A stretch of 34,825 nucleotides of DNA. Source: a virus. The notes under the pieces were generated by a model, which saw only the letters and a list, made by a program, of their open reading frames with translations, was not told the origin of the DNA and did no database searches. The stretch is from the IMG/VR virus record IMGVR_UViG_3300004463_000728, positions 1-34,825 of that record; one strand, given 5' to 3'. The translations under genes were made by a program, and so were the position numbers. Position 1 is the stretch's first letter. The number at the start of each line of letters is the position of its first letter. Shown one piece after another: positions 23,538 through 30,313 of the stretch.

Positions 23538-24339
23538 CGCTTTCCTTTTTTAAGTCCCTATCAATTTTCTCAATCCATGCAACACATACCGCAGTGAGTT
23601 GTACTAATTCTTCACGTCGTTTTTCGGTATCTAATGTGCTTATCACCTCTGACATTTCTTCAACAGCGATATGTGCGAATGTTCCATAATTATGTTTGAA
23701 AGCCAAATCGCAGCCTTGCTTTGCCATTGCCTCTGATGGTACTCCATATTCTTCGCACATTCGTTCAGGTGTACAACCATTTTCTCTTGTCAATAATACT
23801 GGATCCAAACATGGATGATTCTGTTCGCCCCATTTAGCATCTTGACGAATTCGTTCATCAATTACCTCTTTGAAAACCTTTGTCATTGATGATTTTCGTT
23901 TTTCACGTTCAACCGCACTGCTTACACAGTGAATCTGAGTTGCTGTTGAGGTTTGAGTTAGATCTATTTTCAATTCACCTCGTTTTGCTAATAAACTAAA
24001 AACTGTTGAAGCAATTAAAGATTCTGAATGAATTGTATCTTCTTTTACCCAAATTGTGGCCAGTGTTTTTAAAACATCAAGCAGATCGTTTCGATCCTTT
24101 TCCATTTTATGAAAAGCATCAAGTTCCAATTCTTTGCATGCTTCCCAAGTATCACGCATTTTTTCAGGATCCTCAATTCCATCCATAGCGTTAACACATT
24201 CCATGATGCGGTTTGCATTTGGTCCTGAATTTTGTCGTATATCTCGCATTTTTGCGAGGACTAATCCATCTTGATTAGTTATTAGTGTTCCCATTTCACT
24301 TGAGAAAACAACATGCCAGGGTGTTTGTGTATGGTTCAT
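23524..24339 (-). CDS. Two-domain protein with C-terminal MazG-like NTP pyrophosphohydrolase region
   Basis: Residues about 1-90 match a small phage domain (TPWHVVFSSEMGTLITNQDG ... NANRIMECVNAMDGIEDPEKM). Residues about 150-265 resemble MazG-like all-alpha NTP pyrophosphohydrolases: DERIRQDAKWGEQNHP, then HIAVEEMSEVISTLD and EELVQLTAVCVAWIEKI, with EExxE-like metal-ligand acids. Such enzymes hydrolyse NTP or dNTP to NMP. In a phage this could shape nucleotide pools or lower alarmone signalling. The family assignment is from motif memory. Confidence 0.6.
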   Translation of the reverse strand: MNHTQTPWHVVFSSEMGTLITNQDGLVLAKMRDIRQNSGPNANRIMECVNAMDGIEDPEKMRDTWEACKELELDAFHKMEKDRNDLLDVLKTLATIWVKEDTIHSESLIASTVFSLLAKRGELKIDLTQTSTATQIHCVSSAVEREKRKSSMTKVFKEVIDERIRQDAKWGEQNHPCLDPVLLTRENGCTPERMCEEYGVPSEAMAKQGCDLAFKHNYGTFAHIAVEEMSEVISTLDTEKRREELVQLTAVCVAWIEKIDRDLKKESDAKN

Positions 24340-24593
24340 AAGTCTTCGATTTTATTGATGAATAAATTGTTGGTCAAAACATTAAAGTTTTTCAAAGGAT
24401 CCGCATAGTAGAATTGATTGCCAACTTCCATGTCCTCAGTCAGAACAGCTTTTCCAATGTAAACATCTTTAAGAGGGCTTTCTTCTAAAAATTTCGGAAG
24501 CCCGGTAATAACACCGGTGTCATCATTTAATTCAACATCCAAATACGTTAGATCCTGATATCTGTCTTCAAAATGAATTCTTTGTTTTTTCAT
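24336..24593 (-). CDS. Hypothetical small early protein
   Basis: The 85-residue acidic protein is beta-rich (YLDVELNDDTGVITGLPKFL) without recognisable motifs. It overlaps the MazG-like gene by 4 nt, so the two are probably translated together. Confidence 0.5.
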   Translation of the reverse strand: MKKQRIHFEDRYQDLTYLDVELNDDTGVITGLPKFLEESPLKDVYIGKAVLTEDMEVGNQFYYADPLKNFNVLTNNLFINKIEDL

Positions 24594-24614
24594 ATAGTTG
24601 AGTTTAAAAATTAC

Positions 24615-24833
24615 TTATTCTGTGTCCTGCTTGATCCGGTTGTAAACGATGTCTTCAATCGTTTTTTCACTCAAAAAGAACTTGTCAGCGATTTTGGTGA
24701 TCTTCACCTCTTCAGTAAAAAGCCGGATGCCTTTGAACTTCTTTTCGCTGAGCTTTTCGTATTCTTCTTTCACCGCCGTGTTACGTTTCTGCAGGCGCGC
24801 TCGTCGCTTGTCATACTTGTTCAATTGTTCCAT
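24615..24833 (-). CDS. Small basic helix-turn-helix-like protein
   Basis: The 72-residue protein is very basic at its N terminus (KYDKRRARLQKRN) and ends with a segment that fits a helix-turn-helix (EEVKITKIADKFFLSEKTIEDIVYNRI). It may bind DNA as a small early regulator. It overlaps the upstream gene by 13 nt. Confidence 0.5.
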   Translation of the reverse strand: MEQLNKYDKRRARLQKRNTAVKEEYEKLSEKKFKGIRLFTEEVKITKIADKFFLSEKTIEDIVYNRIKQDTE

Positions 24834-25240
24834 GGCGTTTGGTTTAGGTACGTTTCAGGATACTTCTTTTCGATACCGGGACGTTGAACCAACCACTGTG
24901 TGTAAGTTTGGATGTTTTTGAGGGCTTTAATTTTATCCGGATCTTTCAATGCTTTCCAAAGTTTCTCAGCTCGTCCTTTGTTTCCGACCTTGTGATCATA
25001 TTCCAACCAAAATCGTTCAAAGGATAGATCCTCGGCAACTTCTGTAATACTGACACCTTGAACGGTTTTATAGGTCATGGCTCTGTCAATGCTTCCTGGA
25101 AAGTGCCTCCATAAAAAGATAATTTGATTGTTATCCATGCCTCCATAATTGATCTCTGCTTTTATTATGCGTCCGGATTCATCATATTCAGCAATAATTG
25201 AGGCTTCAAAACGGGTAAATTCGATTAAATACTTAGGCAT
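24821..25240 (-). CDS. Hypothetical early protein with a replication-protein-like C-terminal motif
   Basis: The 139-residue protein has a beta-rich N-terminal half and a C-terminal helical motif FERFWLEYDHKVGNKGRAEKLWKAL followed by NIQTYTQWLVQRP. A similar FW-x-Y-x-KKxGKxxAExxW module occurs in phage replication and DnaC-like proteins. Here it is separate from any ATPase domain. It overlaps both neighbours, so it lies inside the early operon. The role is unknown. Confidence 0.55.
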   Translation of the reverse strand: MPKYLIEFTRFEASIIAEYDESGRIIKAEINYGGMDNNQIIFLWRHFPGSIDRAMTYKTVQGVSITEVAEDLSFERFWLEYDHKVGNKGRAEKLWKALKDPDKIKALKNIQTYTQWLVQRPGIEKKYPETYLNQTPWNN

Positions 25241-25527
25241 TTTTGATTTATTTTAGTGGTTATCGTAGTTAAAACTGCGCGCTCGAAAGGCGATTCAGGA
25301 AAAATCTGTGGTAATACGTGGTTCAGGACAAGAGTGGTTTTATCATCCAGGGCGAATGATGTTTTTTCTTTCAGATCGATAGACTTTTTCATTAGTGAGG
25401 TTGTAAAGTCTTTTAGGATCATACCACACAACCGAGATTCCAACATCGTGTTGAATGTTGCAAACTTGGCATACTGCAGAGTATTGATCAGCACGTTCAA
25501 TTCTTCTTGTGTTAATTTCAGTTTCAT
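25225..25527 (-). CDS. Hypothetical early protein
   Basis: The 100-residue, mostly helical protein (LTQEELNVLINTLQYAKFATFNTMLES) has no recognised domain. It overlaps the upstream gene by 4 nt and the downstream gene by 16 nt, which marks it as a real member of the early operon. Confidence 0.5.
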   Translation of the reverse strand: MKLKLTQEELNVLINTLQYAKFATFNTMLESRLCGMILKDFTTSLMKKSIDLKEKTSFALDDKTTLVLNHVLPQIFPESPFERAVLTTITTKINQKCLSI

Positions 25528-25934
25528 AGTTTGATGTCGTGGATAAAAGTGTTATATACTTCCTGAGCTTGGGTGACGAGTTTGGTTAAATTCAATCCTG
25601 TATAAGCGTTTAATTCCTGGTGCAGGTGTCCGTATTGTTTGCACCACTCATTGATGCGTGCCATGTCGGATCTTTGATCTGCAGTGACATATCCCATTTG
25701 AGCGAACAGCGCAATCACTTTTCTTCGTTGCTTCAACTCACGGTCCTTTTGAACAGTTTCAGTTTTGAGGATCTGATTCATGAAAACAATAAATTCACGG
25801 TATTCATTTGCGGTTAACTGAGTGAGACCTGTTTTCTTTCCTTCTGTGAATTGATCAATCCATTCAGATCGATCCAAGGTGATTCCCATCCGGGAGAACT
25901 TCTTTTCAATAGCGAAGTATGTTGAGTAATTCAT
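25524..25934 (-). CDS. GemA/gp16-like early protein (DUF1018-like), tentative
   Basis: The 136-residue protein contains RKVIALFAQMGYVTADQRSDMARINEWCKQYGHLHQELNAY, which has the spacing of the helical DUF1018/GemA proteins found in the early region of Mu-like phages. Mu GemA modulates host gene expression and supercoiling. The match is weak and gene position is the main support. Its stop overlaps the neighbouring start by 4 nt. Confidence 0.45.
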   Translation of the reverse strand: MNYSTYFAIEKKFSRMGITLDRSEWIDQFTEGKKTGLTQLTANEYREFIVFMNQILKTETVQKDRELKQRRKVIALFAQMGYVTADQRSDMARINEWCKQYGHLHQELNAYTGLNLTKLVTQAQEVYNTFIHDIKL

Positions 25935-26368
25935 TAGCTATAAATATTTACAAGTTTCAATTTGGTTTTCTGAGGCAGACCGTACTTGATGCGCTGCTTT
26001 TCTTTCCGGATTGTTTCATTTCGTTTGTTGTGAATCTGCTCGTAATCAACTACCGGTTGCGGACGTCCTTTTTTGAATCGATGTGCTTCACCGTTTGGGA
26101 TCCGGTAAGATGAATCTCCTTTGTGTGGATGAGGCCGCAAGTTCTTTCTTGCCATTTCAGTTATTTCAGCCCTTTTTGTTTCCAGGAAACCTTCAATTTT
26201 TAAAACTCCTAATTCACGAGCTTTGCGGACAATCGTTCTTTTTGACAGTCCAAGTTCCTGAGCAATTTCAAATGTGAATTCGGTTGGAAATTTCGCCTGC
26301 AGTATTGCGATCATTTCAGGTGTCCATTCTGTTTTCTTTCCTTTCATAGCTTTAATCTCCCTCTTCAT
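25934..26368 (-). CDS. Helix-turn-helix DNA-binding protein
   Basis: The 144-residue basic protein has a GcrA/Myb-like N terminus (TEWTPEMIAILQAKFP) and a helix-turn-helix (FTFEIAQELGLSKRTIVRKARELGV). The C-terminal half is very basic (KKGRPQP, KEKQRIKYGLPQKTK). It could be a middle or late gene activator in the role of Mu Mor/C, though it is not homologous in any way I can see. ATG 26347 is an alternative start that avoids the overlap with the upstream gene. Confidence 0.6.
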   Translation of the reverse strand: MKREIKAMKGKKTEWTPEMIAILQAKFPTEFTFEIAQELGLSKRTIVRKARELGVLKIEGFLETKRAEITEMARKNLRPHPHKGDSSYRIPNGEAHRFKKGRPQPVVDYEQIHNKRNETIRKEKQRIKYGLPQKTKLKLVNIYS

Positions 26369-26516
26369 TAAATTTTACATCCTTGTACATGAATTTCTTG
26401 TATCCCGGTATTGATTTACATTCCCGGTTAATTGTCTTGTGAGAATTGGCAACGCCAACCTTAACAAGCGTATTTATTCGTCGCTCCTTTCTTCTTTTTG
26501 TGAAATAGATTACCAT
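26352..26516 (-). CDS. Small basic hypothetical protein
   Basis: I choose ATG 26516 (54 residues, VIYFTKRRKERRINTLVKVG). A start at 26555 would add 13 residues but overlap the membrane-protein gene by 46 nt. The protein resembles short early phage proteins with KRRKERR and a Cys-x-x-x-Gly segment. It overlaps both neighbours by a few bases. No function can be assigned. Confidence 0.45.
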   Translation of the reverse strand: MVIYFTKRRKERRINTLVKVGVANSHKTINRECKSIPGYKKFMYKDVKFNEEGD

Positions 26517-26740
26517 TTGCGAGTGATGAACAAGAAGACATGAATGGTGAACCATTTACATCCGATGATTGAAAGAAGTAGAATTCCTATAGATGTCACT
26601 GCAATAAATGGTGACATCACAATTAGCCAGGACAAGAATGGCCAAAAGGTAAATTTCAAAACCAACAGTGCAAACGTTGAGCTGAACAGCGCGATCGTTG
26701 CAAGGTTGAATAATTTGTTGTTTTTTGTTTCTGAATTCAT
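26510..26740 (-). CDS. Small two-helix membrane protein
   Basis: The 76-residue protein has two hydrophobic segments (about residues 13-33 and 36-60) and little else. It follows a tRNA-like hairpin by 15 nt. Candidates are a small inner-membrane exclusion or stress protein. Confidence in the coding call comes from its ATG, its position in the operon and the clear membrane pattern. Confidence 0.5.
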   Translation of the reverse strand: MNSETKNNKLFNLATIALFSSTFALLVLKFTFWPFLSWLIVMSPFIAVTSIGILLLSIIGCKWFTIHVFLFITRKW

Positions 26741-26755
26741 AGTTGTTATGTTTTG

Positions 26756-26812
26756 GCACGGTGACCGGATTCGAACCGGTATCTGTCAATCATTCCGAAT
26801 AATGCACCGCGC
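26756..26812 (-). ncRNA. tRNA-like element without a D arm (57 nt)
   Basis: On the minus strand a perfect T arm is present: stem ACCGG (26780-26776) / CCGGT (26768-26764) with the canonical loop TTCGAAT. An 8-bp acceptor-like stem encloses it, GCGCGGTG (26812-26805) with CACCGTGC (26763-26756), with one G-U pair. Between them only 24 nt remain. A 4-bp stem with 7-nt loop TTCGGAA could be an anticodon arm (CGG), but there is no room for a D arm. It fills the 78-nt gap between two early genes. Confidence 0.55.
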
Positions 26813-26818
26813 TTGTTT

Positions 26819-27250
26819 TTAAGCTTCTTCCTTATAAGGGAAAATTTCAACGATTGGAGAAACCGATATCATCGGGATCTGAAAGTCAACCATAAGAGTT
26901 GATAGACTCTCCTTGATTCGGTCGTATGCTTGTTTCACTGAGGCAGCACTTACTAAAAAGTTCTGAGCCACTTTTTTGGCAGTTTCTGATTCGTCTGATG
27001 AGAGATAAGTGATTTTCACTTTGTACCATACATCAGAATCATCATAAGCAAAAATGTCGTGGATCTCGGTTTTTGTCACACCGGTGACGTTGAATTCACC
27101 TCTGATCACAGAACCAAGTTCTTCATAGATTCTCGCTTCAGCATCCGTGAATGTCATTGCAGCCAATAAATAAGGCTCAGACACTCGTTTAAAAGTTCCG
27201 TTTTCCAGTTGCTTTGTATACCGAACTTTTACAGTAAACCAGTTATTCAT
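26819..27250 (-). CDS. DUF4494-family protein
   Basis: The 143-residue protein begins NNWFTVKVRYTKQLENGTFKRVSEPYLLAAMTFTDAEARIYEEL, the pattern of DUF4494, a family of unknown function common in Bacteroidetes chromosomes and phages. The C-terminal half contains the second family block (VWYKVKITYLSSDE). Its presence is good evidence for a Bacteroidetes host. Confidence 0.75.
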   Translation of the reverse strand: MNNWFTVKVRYTKQLENGTFKRVSEPYLLAAMTFTDAEARIYEELGSVIRGEFNVTGVTKTEIHDIFAYDDSDVWYKVKITYLSSDESETAKKVAQNFLVSAASVKQAYDRIKESLSTLMVDFQIPMISVSPIVEIFPYKEEA

Positions 27251-27267
27251 ATTTGAGTTTTAATTGA

Positions 27268-27540
27268 TTACTTTCTTTTGTTTTTCACCTGAACCGCAGA
27301 TAGCACTTCAATTGAAATTTTTTCTTTAGCCAGGAATGCAGCGCGGTCTCTTGAATTAGCTTTTATCACAACATCGAATTGGCGGTGAGGCTTTCCTTCG
27401 TATGACATTGCCATTTTCACATTGTACGTTTTTTGTGAAGCTGCTGCAATTCGAAAACCGACACCTCTTCGCTCAACCTTCAAGGCTGGCAATTCCTGAA
27501 CTGGCTTTTTCTTCTTTTTTAAAAAACTGAATAGTCCCAT
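27268..27540 (-). CDS. Small basic hypothetical protein
   Basis: I choose ATG 27540 (90 residues, GLFSFLKKKKKPVQELP); the longer in-frame reading would overlap the DUF3164 gene by about 90 nt. The rest is a short alpha/beta region (YEGKPHRQFDVVIKANSRDRAAFLAKEKI) that might be a nucleic-acid-binding fold. The start lies 1 nt after the DUF3164 stop. The family is not recognised. Confidence 0.5.
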   Translation of the reverse strand: MGLFSFLKKKKKPVQELPALKVERRGVGFRIAAASQKTYNVKMAMSYEGKPHRQFDVVIKANSRDRAAFLAKEKISIEVLSAVQVKNKRK

Positions 27541-27541
27541 T

Positions 27542-28195
27542 TTACAGATTTGAAAAGTTGATTGAAATTGCTTTGAACTTGCCTTCCTTGTCCTTCTTAT
27601 AGAACTGATATCCGAATTTCTTGAAGTCAATTGAATATCCTTCTTTGATCAATCGCAATCCCTCCCTCCATTTTGGAGCATCAAACTCAGCTTCATGCTT
27701 GATGAACTGCATTACTTTGGAGTATTCCAATTCACCTGCTTCATTTTTCGAGATCAATCCCATCAGCAAATTGAAGATTCCTGGCTTTGCACTGGCCGCT
27801 CCCTCCTCCATTAAAAACTCCTGAACCAATTCAACTCCTTTGTGCGCAGTCTCATCCCATTTAGGATCTGTGTCACGGGATCTCGTGATCTTAAAGTTTC
27901 CATCTTTTGAAACAATTGAAAACCCGCCTTTTGACTTGGAAGGCACTAATCCAAACTCATCAAGTTCACCGTGTTGGGCTTCCATCATTTCAGCAAGATC
28001 ATCCTTGAAGTCGGACATCATTTGTTCAATTTTCACAACTCCTTTAATTGCTTTTTGAATTCGTCTTTCACGATTCTTTTCGTACTCAGTCCGTTTTTTG
28101 TTCTGTACTTTACGCTCAGCCCTTTGTTCGGCTGCTAATTGATCCATCAATTGTTGACGCTCAGTTTCACTAAGATTTTTAATGTTTACGCTCAT
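27542..28195 (-). CDS. DUF3164 family early protein of Mu-like phages
   Basis: The 217-residue protein fits DUF3164: a charged helical N terminus (NKKRTEYEKNRERRIQKAI), a middle block with DGNFKITRSRD and a C-terminal WREGLRLIKEGYSIDFKKFGYQFYKKDKEGKFKAISINF. DUF3164 is found almost only in the early regions of Mu-like phages. The molecular role is unknown. It supports the classification of this element. Confidence 0.8.
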   Translation of the reverse strand: MSVNIKNLSETERQQLMDQLAAEQRAERKVQNKKRTEYEKNRERRIQKAIKGVVKIEQMMSDFKDDLAEMMEAQHGELDEFGLVPSKSKGGFSIVSKDGNFKITRSRDTDPKWDETAHKGVELVQEFLMEEGAASAKPGIFNLLMGLISKNEAGELEYSKVMQFIKHEAEFDAPKWREGLRLIKEGYSIDFKKFGYQFYKKDKEGKFKAISINFSNL

Positions 28196-28219
28196 TTTTC
28201 TGTTATTTAGATTTGTTAA

Positions 28220-28441
28220 TTACCTGTGTGGATGGGTGTACACAATTTCTGTTGGTGTGTATGGTATTTCACAATTACCATTCTTTTGCTGCCGTTTCAC
28301 CTCCATTTGAACTGAAACATCGTTTCTTTCGGACACCTTTTTCATCCAGTCAGGATGGTTTGTGTTGCTGCGGATCCATTCTGACAATTCCTTATATCGA
28401 TCCTGCAGCAGCTTGTATTCTTTTTCAGCCGCGTGTACCAT
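28220..28441 (-). CDS. Hypothetical small early protein
   Basis: The 73-residue charged, helical protein (EYKLLQDRYKELSEWIRSNTNHPDW) overlaps the upstream gene by 17 nt. No domain is recognised. It may be a small nucleic-acid-associated protein. Confidence 0.45.
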   Translation of the reverse strand: MVHAAEKEYKLLQDRYKELSEWIRSNTNHPDWMKKVSERNDVSVQMEVKRQQKNGNCEIPYTPTEIVYTHPHR

Positions 28442-28823
28442 ATCTCTTGTGGACTTTTAAATAGTTTTTAAATGATTCTTTAATAGCGTTTGAATTCACG
28501 CAGAACAAATTCATGTCTTTGTGAAACAAACTGATCAGGATCCCATTTCTCATATTCGTGACATGCTTCAGGTTGGAAGCGCGAGACAAATAGGACGCGG
28601 CACTCTGATCGTAGCACAACCGGAACCAGGACCAAAACACTTTGTTCCGGGAGTGGAGGATATATTCTTTTGAGTCCAAAGGATAAATGCGCTCAATGAA
28701 TCGCATACCTGATTCGAAAAGAATTGTGTTGTATTCAAGTTCATCGAATGCCAAGAACTCTCTTACTGTTTCAGAGGTGACCTTCACCGCTGTTGCTTTT
28801 TTTTCTAGTTGAGTTGTGTTCAT
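28425..28823 (-). CDS. Hypothetical early protein
   Basis: The 132-residue protein has an N-terminal helical region and a C-terminal NAIKESFKNYLKVHKRYGTRG, basic and helical. There is no signal peptide or catalytic motif. It starts 6 nt after the RecA-like ATPase gene ends, so the two may act together. The family is not recognised. Confidence 0.5.
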   Translation of the reverse strand: MNTTQLEKKATAVKVTSETVREFLAFDELEYNTILFESGMRFIERIYPLDSKEYILHSRNKVFWSWFRLCYDQSAASYLSRASNLKHVTNMRNGILISLFHKDMNLFCVNSNAIKESFKNYLKVHKRYGTRG

Positions 28824-28829
28824 ATTGAT

Positions 28830-29453
28830 CTATGTTAAATCGTTCCAATAATTTGCTGCTTTTTCAGCGTTGATAATAAAATCTTCATCTTGTCCAAACC
28901 GACCTTTTACTATTGCTTTAAATCCTTCAACCCGGATCTTTACATCTCCATTGTATTCAACATATTCCGCCAGTGTACCATAAGGTTTTTTTCCATCAGC
29001 ATGCGAAATCCAAATGAATAGTTTGGTTGGAAACATTCGCACGAGCTTCTTGTATTCAGCTTTTGAAATCCCTAAAAACTGTAACGAGTCGATAAAGATG
29101 AAATCGGGTGACTTTTGGCGTGATAGACGCTCAATGATATCCGGTAATTCCTCACTGATAATGATAAACCTTCTTTTCTCAATTGCATTGAACTTATGCC
29201 GAATGATGGCTTTCTGAAATGAAAGTCTAGCACCCTCTTCGATTGTGTCGTAAGCTACTCGTCCAAATTGAGTGAGATACTTGGCAAGCATAAGACAAAG
29301 CGTAGTTTTACCATGACCGGAATTTCCATATATAATCCAATTTCCAGTTCGATCAACTTCAACCCCGAAGGAATCAGCAAAAGCACCGTCGAATTTCATG
29401 GTCTTAAATTTCATTTTAGTTATTTGGTCAATGGAAATAGCTCGTTTTAACAT
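28830..29453 (-). CDS. RecA/DnaB-superfamily ATPase
   Basis: The 207-residue protein is a single ATPase domain. Walker A is GNSGHGKT (43-50); Walker B is DFIFIDSLQF (about 117-126). The downstream strand FIWISHADGKKPYG fits a sensor region. It follows MuB by one codon-length gap in the early operon. A related ATPase is present in several Bacteroidetes transposable phages; the role may be replication/transposition support. It has intact nucleotide-binding motifs, unlike the adjacent MuB. Confidence 0.75.
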   Translation of the reverse strand: MLKRAISIDQITKMKFKTMKFDGAFADSFGVEVDRTGNWIIYGNSGHGKTTLCLMLAKYLTQFGRVAYDTIEEGARLSFQKAIIRHKFNAIEKRRFIIISEELPDIIERLSRQKSPDFIFIDSLQFLGISKAEYKKLVRMFPTKLFIWISHADGKKPYGTLAEYVEYNGDVKIRVEGFKAIVKGRFGQDEDFIINAEKAANYWNDLT

Positions 29454-30305
29454 TTAGGCAGCCTTTTTGGAGTTGTTGAGCAAGTGGTATCTTTCGATTT
29501 CGCGTTTTACTCTTCGCATGTCACCTTCGCTGCTGTTGTAGATCGCGACAATTGAATCTTCATCGTCGACACCATTGACTTTACAAACCGCAGTGATGTC
29601 TTTAAGTGTAGCGTCGGGCAAACTGATAAACTTTCTACCTACACGAGAATACAATTCACGAATTCCGATTTTATCGCGCTGTACGCCTTTTAAAATGCGT
29701 TTTTGAAGTGCCGGTACTCCTGACAATAAAAATGCACAGTGTCCTTCAAGATCATTATAGAAATCCATGAACAAGTCCAATTGAGGATCCTTTAACTTAT
29801 CCGCCTGATCAACTATGATTAAAGGTTTGTGTAAGGTTCTGACATGTTCAACGAAGTTTTCGACCAATTCTCCAACTGTACCTTCAGCTGATAAACCTGC
29901 AGATCGAAGTAACGATTGAACATAAGTCTTTTTGGTCCAGTAATTTTTGCATTCAACCAGGATAACATTTTCTGTACTGCGTTCAAAGCGTTTGTAAGTA
30001 TGCGATTTTGAACGACCTTCTTTCATTGATACAGCAATCGAAACGCTACCTTCTTTCACTCCGGTAAGTAGTTGAATCATGTTTTGGTAGTTTGCCGTGT
30101 CAGCGTGGATCCAATTAAGATCGATCTTCAAAGCAACCTGAACTTTTCTCCACATTTCTTCTTTGATCAATTCCCATTTTCCGTGAATCATGTGGTTGAT
30201 CGTGGCAGCTGATATACCTGCTTTGATTGCGACCTTGTTTTGAGAAAGCTTGTTAGCCATTTGTGCCACTTCGCTTGCGATCTGTTGTTTCTGAATAGTT
30301 TCCAT
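29454..30305 (-). CDS. MuB-like transposition partner with N-terminal HTH and degenerate Walker motifs
   Basis: I choose ATG 30305 (283 residues), 8 nt after the MuA stop. Residues about 10-60 form an HTH of the MuB type (SQNKVAIKAGISAATINHMIHGKW). An AAA-like region follows. The expected P-loop is MKEGRSKS (94-101), where the glycines are lost though Lys and Ser remain. Walker B reads IIVDQADKL (163-171), with Gln where catalytic Glu is usual. MuB normally binds ATP, coats target DNA and activates MuA; here ATP hydrolysis is doubtful. Confidence 0.8.
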   Translation of the reverse strand: METIQKQQIASEVAQMANKLSQNKVAIKAGISAATINHMIHGKWELIKEEMWRKVQVALKIDLNWIHADTANYQNMIQLLTGVKEGSVSIAVSMKEGRSKSHTYKRFERSTENVILVECKNYWTKKTYVQSLLRSAGLSAEGTVGELVENFVEHVRTLHKPLIIVDQADKLKDPQLDLFMDFYNDLEGHCAFLLSGVPALQKRILKGVQRDKIGIRELYSRVGRKFISLPDATLKDITAVCKVNGVDDEDSIVAIYNSSEGDMRRVKREIERYHLLNNSKKAA

Positions 30306-30313
30306 AGTTATGT

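Noticed and set aside
26756-26812. A standard tRNA gene
   Set aside because: There is no D arm and the total length is 57 nt, so I list it only as tRNA-like.
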